Part shown: positions 50,832-58,249 of the stretch, one piece after another
Numbering within the stretch: the stretch's first letter is position 1
How the letters are laid out: each line of letters starts with the position of its first letter
Source of the DNA: DSUN01 sp035527715
GTDB lineage: Bacteria; Planctomycetota; PUPC01; DSUN01
DNA length: 64,000 nucleotides
Reading direction: 5' to 3'
NCBI GenBank assembly: GCA_035527715.1
Contig: DATKZY010000021.1
Location: 7,268 to 71,267 of the forward strand
Position numbers and translations under genes: made by a program
The notes under the pieces: generated by a model
What the model was told of the DNA's origin: nothing
The model's input: the letters and a program-made list of their open reading frames with translations, nothing else
Databases searched by the model: none

Positions 50832-50861
50832 ATTATCACAGGCCCGGCCGCCGGGTGTCAA
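50832..50861 (-). promoter_or_regulatory. Promoter of the flavodoxin-SPOR operon
   Basis: On the minus strand TTGACA (50861-50856), an 18-bp spacer and GATAAT (50837-50832), about 52 bp from the start. Confidence 0.6.
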
Positions 50862-50910
50862 GCCCATTCGCCTCGAGGGCGTAGGCCGTAGTCCTGGGGG
50901 CTCGCCTCGG

Positions 50911-50939
50911 TTGACACGGGGATCGGCCCACGCTAGAAT
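50911..50939 (+). promoter_or_regulatory. Promoter of the HEAT-like gene
   Basis: A perfect TTGACA (50911-50916), a 17-bp spacer and TAGAAT (50934-50939), 27 bp upstream of the GTG start. Confidence 0.75.
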
Positions 50940-50966
50940 CATGTCGGGGACCCCAGGAGGCGGACG

Positions 50967-52064
50967 GTGAAGAGCTTCGAGGAGCTGGCGAAGCAGTTGG
51001 CGGACGCGTCGAGCGCGCGCGAGCGGGTCGCGGCGGCCGAGAAGCTCTCGGAGCTGGACGACCCGCGCGTGGCTCCCGCCCTGGCGCGGGCCCTGGCCGA
51101 CGCCGACCACGCGGTGCGCCAGCGCGTGGAGGCGCTGCTGGGCGAGTTCTGCCGCCGCGATCGCCAGGGGCAGCTCACGACGCTCCTGGAGGAGGCCGAG
51201 CGCGTGGCGGCCGCGCTCGCCACCGAGGCCCAGCGCCTGCGCGGCGAGATGCCCGAGGAGCGGGCCGCGCGCCCCGTCGAGCCCGTCGAGCTGCCCCAGG
51301 GCTTCGACGGCCCCGCCGCTCTCGTGCGGCTGACGGGCGAGCCGCTGGACCTCCGGCGGGTCAGCCGCCTGATCGCCGGCGCCCTGGGGCTGCCCCCGTT
51401 CGAGGTGACGCGGGGGGTCCAGACGTCCAAGGGCTTCCTCGCGCGCGACGTGCCGGCCGCGAAGGCCCGGCGCCTCGTCGCGCAACTGGCCGAGGCCGGC
51501 GTCGCGGCGGGCGCCGTGCCGATGGCCTCGCTGCCGCCGCCCCTGAAGCCCCAGCGGCTGCGCGACCCCAGCTTCGGCCCGGAAGGCTTGCGGGGCCGCC
51601 TGCTGCCCAGCGGCGACGCGAGCGTGCCGTGGCCACAGGTCGAGCTGGCGGTCGCGGCGCGCGTGGAGATGGACATGGAGCCGACGGCCCTGGAGGAGGA
51701 CTGGTCGCCGATCACCCGCCCGCTGCGGCCCCGGGGGCAGCGGCGGGCCGACCAGGAGCCGGTCTACGACTACCTGATCGAGGTCTTCCCCACCGAGCCT
51801 GCCCGGCGCCTGCGGCTGGTGACGTACGAGCTGGACTTCCACGTGATGCAGCGCCGCCCCGCGCGCTTCAACCGCGTGGCGCGGCTGGGCCGCGAGATCT
51901 TCCGCCGCGTGGCCCGCGAGCGGGTGAGCGCCGGCATCCGCCGCTTCGCCGACCACGACGACGAGGACTGGCACGACCTCACGTTCAGCTCGCCCATCGG
52001 CTACGAGGACTACGTGACCTGGCAGCGGCTGCTCCTCGCCCTGGGCCTGCCCCTGCCGAGATGA
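50967..52064 (+). CDS. HEAT-repeat protein of unknown function
   Basis: This 365-residue protein starts at a GTG at 50967 preceded by GGAGGCG. The first 60 residues are HEAT-like (ARERVAAAEKLSELDDPRVA). The rest (GPAALVRLTGEPLDLRRVSR, VYDYLIEVFPTEPARRLRLV, and an arginine-rich VARLGREIFRRVARERVSAG) is not recognised. No signal peptide, so cytoplasmic. Confidence 0.75.
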   Translation: MKSFEELAKQLADASSARERVAAAEKLSELDDPRVAPALARALADADHAVRQRVEALLGEFCRRDRQGQLTTLLEEAERVAAALATEAQRLRGEMPEERAARPVEPVELPQGFDGPAALVRLTGEPLDLRRVSRLIAGALGLPPFEVTRGVQTSKGFLARDVPAAKARRLVAQLAEAGVAAGAVPMASLPPPLKPQRLRDPSFGPEGLRGRLLPSGDASVPWPQVELAVAARVEMDMEPTALEEDWSPITRPLRPRGQRRADQEPVYDYLIEVFPTEPARRLRLVTYELDFHVMQRRPARFNRVARLGREIFRRVARERVSAGIRRFADHDDEDWHDLTFSSPIGYEDYVTWQRLLLALGLPLPR

Positions 52065-52130
52065 GGGTTCGGGGGGAGGGGACGATGAACCCTTCTGCCG
52101 TGCTCGTGCGCGTCTGGCGCGCACGTCAGC

Positions 52131-52197
52131 GGGGATGAATGGATGGGTGGATGGGTGTCAGACAATCATCCATTGATCCACCCATCCAACCATCCCC
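52131..52197. repeat. 67-bp hairpin repeat, copy B
   Basis: It matches the reverse complement of 1852-1918 at 63 of 67 positions. Most differences fall in the right arm. It lies between the HEAT-like gene and comF. Confidence 0.85.
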
Positions 52198-52234
52198 TTT
52201 GGTTGCGGCCACAGGCCGCCTTGAGAGGAACCGG

Positions 52235-52993
52235 GTGAAGCCCTGGCTCGAGGCCCTCTGGCGCCTGGTGTATCCCGAGCAGTGCCTGGTGTGCGGGCGG
52301 GTGCCGGGGGCGGACCGCCGGCATTTCTGCGCCGAGTGCTACCAGGCCCTGCCGTGGGTCGGCGAGCCGTCGTGCCCCCGCTGCGGCGCGGCGGCGGGCC
52401 TGCACGCGAGCACGGCCCAGGGCTGCGCCGCGTGCCGCAGCCACCGCTTCGCCTTTCGTCGCGCCGTGGCGCCCCTGCGCTACCAGGGCGTGGCGCGCGA
52501 GCTGATCCTGGCCTTCAAGCTGGGCCGCCGCGCCTCGCTCGCCTACGTCCTCGGCGACCTCCTGTGCAACTACCTCGGCGAGGGCGGCTTGAGCCAGGTG
52601 GTGGACCTGGTGGTCCCCGTGCCGCTGCACTGGCGCCGCCGCGTGCGGCGGGGGTTCAACCAGGCGGGGCTGCTGGCGCTCGAGGCCAGCACCCGCTTCC
52701 GCCTGCCCCTGGCCGCCGGCCTCCTGAAGCGGCGGCGCGCCACGATGACCCAGACGGCGCTCTCCGGCCTCCGCCGCGGAGCCAACGTGCGCGACGCCTT
52801 CGCCGTCCGCGCCGCCCGGAACGGCCGCCTCCTCGACCGCCTGGCCGGCAGGACGGCGGTCCTCGGCAAGCGGGTGCTGCTGGTGGACGACGTGTTCACC
52901 ACGGGCTCGACGGTGAACGAGTGTGCCCGGGTTCTGCGCGCGGCGGGCGCCGCCGAGGTGCTCGTGGCCACCGTGGCGCACACGTGCCGGTGA
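52235..52993 (+). CDS. comF: ComF-family phosphoribosyltransferase-like protein
   Basis: This 252-residue protein starts at a GTG at 52235 (GAGAGGAA upstream). An upstream ATG within the repeat is rejected. The N-terminal zinc-ribbon cysteines are CLVCGR, CAEC, CPRCG and CAACRS. The PRTase-like domain ends with the PRPP loop VLLVDDVFTTGSTVNE. It supports DNA uptake or processing in competent bacteria, and its general role elsewhere is unclear. Confidence 0.92.
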   Translation: MKPWLEALWRLVYPEQCLVCGRVPGADRRHFCAECYQALPWVGEPSCPRCGAAAGLHASTAQGCAACRSHRFAFRRAVAPLRYQGVARELILAFKLGRRASLAYVLGDLLCNYLGEGGLSQVVDLVVPVPLHWRRRVRRGFNQAGLLALEASTRFRLPLAAGLLKRRRATMTQTALSGLRRGANVRDAFAVRAARNGRLLDRLAGRTAVLGKRVLLVDDVFTTGSTVNECARVLRAAGAAEVLVATVAHTCR

Positions 52994-52997
52994 GGGG

Positions 52998-53900
52998 CTA
53001 CTCGCCCAGGGCCTGGCGCAGGATGCCCTGGTGCCGTTCGAGCAGGGCGGCGGCCTCGGCGCGGCTCACGCCGCGGCGGGCCATGAGGAGGGCGGCCTTC
53101 AGCTCGCCGCCGGCGTCGGCCAGGCACTGCCGGGCCGCCTCCTCGCCCAGGCCGCAGAGCTGCCGCAGGATGCGCACGGAGCGGACGCGCAGCTTGTTGT
53201 TCGTCGCCCGCAGGTCCACCATCAGGTTGCCGTAGCACTTCCCCAGCCGCACCATCGCCGCCGTCGTCAAGGTGTTCAGCACGAGCTTCGTGGCCGTGCC
53301 GGCCTTCAGGCGCGTGGAGCCGGTGAGCACCTCCGGCCCCACGTCCACCGCGATCACCACGTCGGCCTGCGGCAGGTCATCGGGCCGGGGATTGCACGTG
53401 ACGAAGAGCGTGCGCGCGCCCAGGCCGCGGGCGAACTCCAGTCCGCCACGCACGAAGGGCGTGAGGCCGCAGGCCGCAATGCCCGCGAGCACGTCCCTCG
53501 CCCCGAAGCCGCGCTCGCGGAGGGCCGCGGCGCCGTCCTCCGCGCGGTCCTCCGCGCCCTCGATGGCGCGCACCAGCGCGTCGGGGCCGCCCGCGATGAC
53601 GGCCTGCACCTGCGCGGGGTCGGTGCCGAAGGTCGGCGGGCACTCGGCCGCGTCGAGCGTGCCCAGGCGGCCGCTCGTGCCGGCGCCGATGTAGAACAGC
53701 CGCCCGCCCGCCCGAAGCGCCGCCACCACGATCTCCACCGCCTGCGCGATCTCGCCCCGGGCCGCACGCACCGCGGCGGGCACCAGGTGGTCCTCCGCGC
53801 TCATCAGGTCCACGATCTCGAGGGCCGACAGGGTGTCGAGGCGCTCGCTGGCCGGATTGCGCTGCTCGGTGAGGGCGCGGTCGAGGGGGCTGTCGTCCAT
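52998..53900 (-). CDS. murQ: N-acetylmuramic acid 6-phosphate etherase
   Basis: This 300-residue protein starts at the ATG at 53900. The SIS-fold signature is LFYIGAGTSGRLGTLDAAEC, followed by GTDPAQVQAVIAGG, with the family motif GSTRLKAGTATKLVLNTLTT and the C-terminal helical part. It removes lactate from MurNAc-6-P, giving GlcNAc-6-P in cell-wall recycling. AnmK, which makes MurNAc-6-P, is the next gene upstream on the same strand. Confidence 0.96.
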   Translation of the reverse strand: MDDSPLDRALTEQRNPASERLDTLSALEIVDLMSAEDHLVPAAVRAARGEIAQAVEIVVAALRAGGRLFYIGAGTSGRLGTLDAAECPPTFGTDPAQVQAVIAGGPDALVRAIEGAEDRAEDGAAALRERGFGARDVLAGIAACGLTPFVRGGLEFARGLGARTLFVTCNPRPDDLPQADVVIAVDVGPEVLTGSTRLKAGTATKLVLNTLTTAAMVRLGKCYGNLMVDLRATNNKLRVRSVRILRQLCGLGEEAARQCLADAGGELKAALLMARRGVSRAEAAALLERHQGILRQALGE

Positions 53901-53941
53901 GAAGCTTCCTCTGTCGTGTTGGTCGTGCCCGTTGGCCGTCA

Positions 53942-54020
53942 GAGGTGTTAGGTGTTGGGTGTCAGGTGTTAGGGGCCCAAACTTCCTACCCCCAACACCT
54001 ACCACCTACCACCCAACACC
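53942..54020. repeat. Hairpin of AGGTGTTAGG-type tandem repeats
   Basis: The left arm (53942-53974) repeats AGGTGTT units. The right arm (53985-54020) is AACACCT-type. The right arm includes the last codons and stop of anmK. Confidence 0.75.
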
Positions 54021-55253
54021 GCCTTCTCTTCGGCGGCGCCCCGGCACGATCTTCCCCAGCACGGCGGCCTTTCGCGCCCCCGTGGCCGAGGGCAGGTTGC
54101 CCGGGCGGCCGGCCATCGTCTCATGCGCGAGGATGGCGAATGCCAACGCCTCCTTCGCATCCACCGGGATGCCGAACTCGTCCGAAAGGCGCACGGGCAC
54201 GGGCGCGAATGCCTCGGCCAGGAGGCGCATCAGCGTGCGGTTGTGGCACCCGCCGCCGCTGGCGACCAGCTCGTCCACGCGGCCGCGCGGCGCGACGAAG
54301 CGCCGGCAGGCGTCGGCGATGCTCGCCGCCGTGAAGGCCGCGGCCGTGGCGAGCAGGTCCTCGCGCGACAGCGCGCCTTCGCGCAGGAGGCGCTCGGCGA
54401 ACGGCACGCCGAACTCCTCGCGTCCCGTGGACTTCGGCGGCCTGCGCCGAAGGTAGGGATGGCGGAGGAGCCGGCGCAGCAGCGGCTCCGACACGACGCC
54501 TCGCGCGGCCATCGCCCCGTCGCGGTCGTAGGTGCGGCGGCCGCGGGTGAAGAGCGACACGAGGGCGTCGAGGAGCATGTTCCCCGGCCCCGTGTCGAAG
54601 GCCAACACGTCGGCGGCCCGGCAGGCGGGCGGTAGATGCGTTACGTTGGCGATGCCCCCGAGATTGAGGACGAGTCGCCCCCGGCGGCGGTGGCGCAGGA
54701 GCAAGTAGTCCACATAGGGCACCAGGGGCGCGCCCTGGCCGCCGACGGCCATGTCGCGGGGGCGGAAGTCGGCGACCGTCGTCACACCCGTCCGCTCCGC
54801 GATCACGCACGGCTCGCCGATCTGGAGCGTCGAGGAAAAAGACATCGGGAGTCTTTTCTGCGAAGCACCCGCAGGGCCTTTCAGGGAAAAGACTCCCGAT
54901 GTCTTCTCCCGCGGCAGATGGTGAATCGTCTGCCCGTGCGAGCCGATGAGGGCGATGCGGCTCAGCGGCACCCCCGCCTTTCGCGCGATCGCAATCGCCG
55001 CCTCGGCGAACAACTCGCCCAGCAGCACGTTGGCACGGCAAACCTTGTCCACCGTGCCCGACGCTGGCGACGAGACCTCCGCGATCACCCTCCGCACGGC
55101 CGGGGGGAACGGGAACGTCTCGAACGCCCGCAGTTCCGCCCTTGTCGCGAGCCCGGCGCCCTGCACCGCCACCAGCGCCGCGGCCACCCCATCGAACGAA
55201 GTGCCCGACATCAACCCGATCACGAGGTGGGGCTGGCTCGATCTTCGCGGCAT
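54006..55253 (-). CDS. anmK: Anhydro-N-acetylmuramic acid kinase
   Basis: This 415-residue protein starts at the ATG at 55253. The hallmark motifs are IGLMSGTSFDGVAAALV, IGSHGQTIHHLP, TLQIGEPCVIAERTGVTTVA, LVLNLGGIANVTHL and VASGGGCHNRTLM. It phosphorylates and opens 1,6-anhydro-MurNAc. The usual 5-10 residues between the HGQT and TLQIG motifs are replaced by about 27, made by a 71-bp palindrome. The extra loop is near the substrate side, but the frame is kept and all motifs survive. It works with murQ downstream. Confidence 0.95.
   Translation of the reverse strand: MPRRSSQPHLVIGLMSGTSFDGVAAALVAVQGAGLATRAELRAFETFPFPPAVRRVIAEVSSPASGTVDKVCRANVLLGELFAEAAIAIARKAGVPLSRIALIGSHGQTIHHLPREKTSGVFSLKGPAGASQKRLPMSFSSTLQIGEPCVIAERTGVTTVADFRPRDMAVGGQGAPLVPYVDYLLLRHRRRGRLVLNLGGIANVTHLPPACRAADVLAFDTGPGNMLLDALVSLFTRGRRTYDRDGAMAARGVVSEPLLRRLLRHPYLRRRPPKSTGREEFGVPFAERLLREGALSREDLLATAAAFTAASIADACRRFVAPRGRVDELVASGGGCHNRTLMRLLAEAFAPVPVRLSDEFGIPVDAKEALAFAILAHETMAGRPGNLPSATGARKAAVLGKIVPGRRRREGGVGW
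54836..54906. repeat. 71-bp palindrome inserted in frame in anmK
   Basis: The arms at 54836-54857 and 54884-54906 (AAAGACATCGGGAGTCTTTT and complement) flank a 26-nt loop. Translated they give EKTSGVFSLKGPAGASQKRL and PMSFSS, which have no counterpart in standard AnmK. Confidence 0.85.
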
Positions 55254-55261
55254 CTCTTGTC

Positions 55262-55302
55262 TAATCCGTAATTCGTAATCCGTAATCGGTAATCCGTAAT
55301 CA
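55262..55302. repeat. Tandem repeat of CGTAATC units
   Basis: Five or six 7-8 bp units (TAATCCG, TAATTCG and similar) lie between the anmK start and the TIR-FGE stop. Only one arm of the hairpin pattern seen elsewhere is present. Confidence 0.7.
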
Positions 55303-55390
55303 GAAAAACCCATCGCCTTGCCAGGCCGCCGCTTCCCGCCCTTCGGGCGGGCGAAAGAGGAAGATGGTAAGATGGCAAAACAGCCAATGG

Positions 55391-56551
55391 CTAATCGGGT
55401 CCTGCGGCGAGACACAGCAACCGGAAACCGAAGCTGTAGTACCGGCGGTCAGGAGTGTTCCTGGGCCGATGCGCGGAGCGAAGAAACCAGGGATTGTCGT
55501 TCCACGAACCGCCCCGCAACACGCGATACCCGCCCGACGCAGGGCCGACGGGATCGGATTGGGTGGTGGCCTCATAGAGGTGATGCCAATCTGAGCACCA
55601 TTCCCAGACGTTCCCGTGCATATCGTTGAGCCCCCAGGCATTGGGCTTCTTCTGTCCGACGTCGTGCGTCTGGCCCCCGCTGTTGCCATCGAACCAGGCG
55701 TACTCGCCAAGCATCGCCTCGTCATCGCCGAAGCAGTACTCGGCAGTTGAGCCCGCACGGCAGGCGTACTCCCACTCCGCCTCGGTCGGGAGGCGGTAGG
55801 CACGGTGTTCTATCTCCGAGAGCGCGCGGCAAAACTCCACCGCATCATTCCAGGACACCGTTTCGACGGGCCGATTGGGGCCTTTGAAATGGGACGGGTT
55901 GGCCTTCATCACCCGCTCGTACTCCGCCTGGGTCACTGGGTGGACGCCGATGTAGAAGGGCTTGGCGATCGTCACCTCGTGAACCGGCTTCTCGTCGTTG
56001 CCACCCTTGTTCGATCCCATGAGGAACCTGCCGGCGGGGATGAGCCTGAGCCTTATGCCAATGGAGTTGGTGATGATCTCGCCTGACGCAACAGGTGGCT
56101 GGGATTCACGTTCCGGCGGCGGGGCTGCTCCACCGGGCTTGAGGCCGAGCGCCTTCAGCCCTTGGACCACGCGGGGCACGATGGCCGCCACGCCCTGCGG
56201 GGGCACGCGAATCGAGGTCGAGGCGCCTAGCGCCACGCGCCAGCCGGGCTGGCGCTGCTGGAACTCCGCGTGGCTGATGCCGATGAGCACAGGGATGAAT
56301 GCCTTCCGGCTCTCGTGGGCGATGACGATCTCGTTGTAGACCTGGTTCGAGCCGAGCGAGTCCGGGGAGATGAACAGGACAACCGCCCTCGCCCCCTCGA
56401 TGGCTTCGTTGACCTGGGCGAAATAGGACGGCCCCGGGATGCTGTCGCGCTCGTAGTACCAGACGGAGTAGCCGGCCGCCTCGGTGCCGGCGGCCAGCTC
56501 AGCGGCGGCCGGGCCGTCCTCCTCGACGTAGCTGATGAAGACATCCGCCAT
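55391..56551 (-). CDS. TIR domain fused to FGE-sulfatase-like domain
   Basis: This 386-residue protein starts at the ATG at 56551. The TIR domain is at 1-135 (MADVFISYVEEDGPAAAELA, VWYYERDSIPG, VVLFISPDSLGSNQVYNEIV) with the conserved glutamate in the YNEIV region expected of NAD-cleaving TIRs. The FGE domain at 165-386 shows RLIPAGRFLMGSN, VSWNDAVEFCRAL, LPTEAEWEYACRAG, GNVWEWC and RVLRGGSWND. The C-terminal edge (SWNDNPWFLRSAHRPRNTPD) resembles the variable end of DGR target proteins. It may be a sensor-effector protein. No signal peptide is present. Confidence 0.88.
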   Translation of the reverse strand: MADVFISYVEEDGPAAAELAAGTEAAGYSVWYYERDSIPGPSYFAQVNEAIEGARAVVLFISPDSLGSNQVYNEIVIAHESRKAFIPVLIGISHAEFQQRQPGWRVALGASTSIRVPPQGVAAIVPRVVQGLKALGLKPGGAAPPPERESQPPVASGEIITNSIGIRLRLIPAGRFLMGSNKGGNDEKPVHEVTIAKPFYIGVHPVTQAEYERVMKANPSHFKGPNRPVETVSWNDAVEFCRALSEIEHRAYRLPTEAEWEYACRAGSTAEYCFGDDEAMLGEYAWFDGNSGGQTHDVGQKKPNAWGLNDMHGNVWEWCSDWHHLYEATTQSDPVGPASGGYRVLRGGSWNDNPWFLRSAHRPRNTPDRRYYSFGFRLLCLAAGPD

Positions 56552-56576
56552 CGCGTCCTGCCTAACTGCGAAGCCA

Positions 56577-56605
56577 AGCGTACCCGGCGCGCTCCCCGCT
56601 GTCAA
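56577..56605 (-). promoter_or_regulatory. Promoter of the TIR-FGE gene
   Basis: On the minus strand TTGACA (56605-56600), a 17-bp spacer and TACGCT (56582-56577), 26 bp from the start codon. Confidence 0.55.
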
Positions 56606-56683
56606 GGGGGGGGGTACACCTGACACGCCCCCGGTTTCGGGAAGGACGCTGTTCTTTGCCCTCAAGCCCCATCCGGGGCGGCA

Positions 56684-56842
56684 GGTGGTAGCCCACGGCG
56701 TAAGCCGTGGGAACGCCGGACGCGCCCCACCGGTAAGCCCCGCAGGGGCGGCAGAATGCCCGAACACGTGGCTTCTGCCGCCCCTACGGGGCGGTTCACC
56801 TTGTGCGCCCGGACCCACGGCTTACGCCGTGGGCTACCATCT
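56684..56842. repeat. 159-bp foldback repeat with nested palindromes
   Basis: The left arm (TAGCCCACGGCGTAAGCCGT then GGG, ... CCGCAGGGGCGGCAGAA) is mirrored by the right arm. The nested palindromes (CCCACGG-CGTAAG-CCGTGGG and CCCCNNNGGGG) match the plan of 33903-34116. Confidence 0.8.
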
Positions 56843-56904
56843 GACGCCCGCCAAAGGGCGGGCTGAATGCCCCTTCCCCACAAACCGGGGGCTTGCCAGG
56901 TGGT

Positions 56905-57100
56905 ACTCAATGGAGGGAACGGCCTAGGGCTGCGTTACTGGCCGAAGCGCTCATTGTGGGTCAAGTCTATGGGGCGGGGATGACCCACAATGGGGGGAAT
57001 GGCTCCGGAGCGGCGCTATTGGCCAAAGCGCTCATTGTGGGTCAGCTCTACAGGGAAGACGGTTGACCCACAATGGAGGGGATGCCGTGGGGAGCGGGGC
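56905..57100. repeat. 81-bp tandem repeat with CATTGTGGGTCA inverted arms
   Basis: Two copies (56936-57016 and 57017-57097) plus a partial third upstream. Each copy has CATTGTGGGTCA and its complement TGACCCACAATG 18-20 bp apart (56952-56963 with 56981-56992; 57033-57044 with 57064-57075). The spacer between arms diverges while the arms are exact. Confidence 0.85.
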
Positions 57101-57106
57101 GCTTCC

Positions 57107-57135
57107 TTGATGATCCGCCGGCAAGATGGTAGCCT
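57107..57135 (+). promoter_or_regulatory. Candidate promoter of the LACC1/YfiH gene
   Basis: TTGATG at 57107-57112, a 17-bp spacer and TAGCCT at 57130-57135. It lies directly after the tandem repeat. Confidence 0.35.
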
Positions 57136-57236
57136 GTGAGCGCGTTCGTAGTGCGGCCTTCAGGCCGTATCCTATGGCCTTCCTGCGCGCGAAGATGCGG
57201 GCTGGAGCCCGCACTGCAAACAGGCGAGGAGCGGGA

Positions 57237-58016
57237 ATGCTGCGGCATTTCGCATCGCTGTCCGACCTCGAGGGCATCGTGCACGCGGTCTCGACGCGGC
57301 ACGGGGGCGTGAGCGTCGGGCCGTTCGAGAGCCTGAACGTGGGGCTCCACGTGGGCGACGACCCTGAGGCGGTGCTCGAGAACCGCCGGCGGCTGTGCGA
57401 GGCCGCAGGCGTGGACCCCGCATCGCTGGTCGCAGGCGCCCAGGTGCTCGGCAACGCCGTGGCCTGGGTGACCGAGCGCGACCGCGGCCGCGGCGCCAGC
57501 GACGCCGCGACGGCCCTGCCGGACACCGACGCGTTGATCACCGACTCGCGGGGCGTGACCCTCATCGCCTTCTCGGCCGATTGCCCGCTCGTGGCGCTGG
57601 TGGACCCCGGGCGGCGAGCCATCGGGCTCGTCCACGCGAGCCGACGCGGCACGCTGGGCCGCATCGCGGAGCGAACGGTGCGGGCGATGGAGCGGCTGCT
57701 GGGGTGCCGGCCCGCCGACCTGCGGGCGGCCATCGCCCCCTCGATCGGCCCCTGCTGCTACGAGGTGGGCGAGGAGGTGCTCGCCGAGGCCCGCGCGGCG
57801 CTGCCCGAGGCCGACCGCTTCTTCCGCAGGCGCAACGGGCGTCTGCACCTCGACTTGTGGGTGGCGAACGCGGCGCAGCTCGTCGAGGCTGGCCTCCCGC
57901 CCGAGCGGGTCGAGGCCCCGACCCTGTGCACCCGCTGCCGCTCGGACGAGTTTTTCTCGTACCGCGCGTCGGGCGGGCGGACGGGGCGCTTCGCCTTGCT
58001 CCTGGGCCTGCGGTGA
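57237..58016 (+). CDS. LACC1/YfiH family purine nucleoside phosphorylase-like enzyme
   Basis: This 259-residue protein starts at the ATG at 57237 (GAGGAGCGGGA upstream). The family's metal-binding His-Cys-His set is visible in VSTRHGGVSVGPF, SADCPLVALVDP and GLVHASRRGTL. The C-terminal TLCTRCRSDEFFSYRASGG is also typical. It cleaves adenosine and inosine-type nucleosides. It was formerly called a laccase domain or PgeF. Confidence 0.93.
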   Translation: MLRHFASLSDLEGIVHAVSTRHGGVSVGPFESLNVGLHVGDDPEAVLENRRRLCEAAGVDPASLVAGAQVLGNAVAWVTERDRGRGASDAATALPDTDALITDSRGVTLIAFSADCPLVALVDPGRRAIGLVHASRRGTLGRIAERTVRAMERLLGCRPADLRAAIAPSIGPCCYEVGEEVLAEARAALPEADRFFRRRNGRLHLDLWVANAAQLVEAGLPPERVEAPTLCTRCRSDEFFSYRASGGRTGRFALLLGLR

Positions 58017-58176
58017 GGCGCCCCCATTCGGGGGCTTGGAACGGGGGGCGCCCCGATCCCAGGGCTCCCTGTGGTCGCCCTGGGCTACGGCTGGCTCGCC
58101 CGCGTTCGCGGGCTGCAAGGGACCGAGATGCGGGCGAAGCCGATGGGCGCATTCTTTTACATCGTTTTACAACTCC

Positions 58177-58207
58177 TTGACAACCCCAGCCCCGGGCCGG
58201 GTAGGAT
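58177..58207 (+). promoter_or_regulatory. Candidate promoter of the HEAT/PEGA gene
   Basis: TTGACA at 58177-58182, a 19-bp spacer and TAGGAT at 58202-58207. The spacing is long. Confidence 0.4.
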
Positions 58208-58249
58208 GAGGAAAATGGGAGCGTTTGCCATCGCCAATGGGAGCCACGG

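Larger units (their letters stand above)
56552..57236. other. Gene-free region filled with repeats
   Basis: These 685 bases between divergent genes contain the TIR-FGE promoter, a foldback repeat (56684-56842), an 81-bp tandem repeat (56905-57100) and GCGGGCTGGAGCCCGC-type hairpins near 57196. No gene is seen. Confidence 0.7.

Noticed and set aside
52139..52234. Upstream ATG start for comF
   Set aside because: It would translate the 67-bp hairpin repeat. The GTG at 52235 has a ribosome site and gives the usual ComF length.
55391..56551. Complete diversity-generating retroelement
   Set aside because: No reverse transcriptase or template repeat is present in the window. The protein end is suggestive only.
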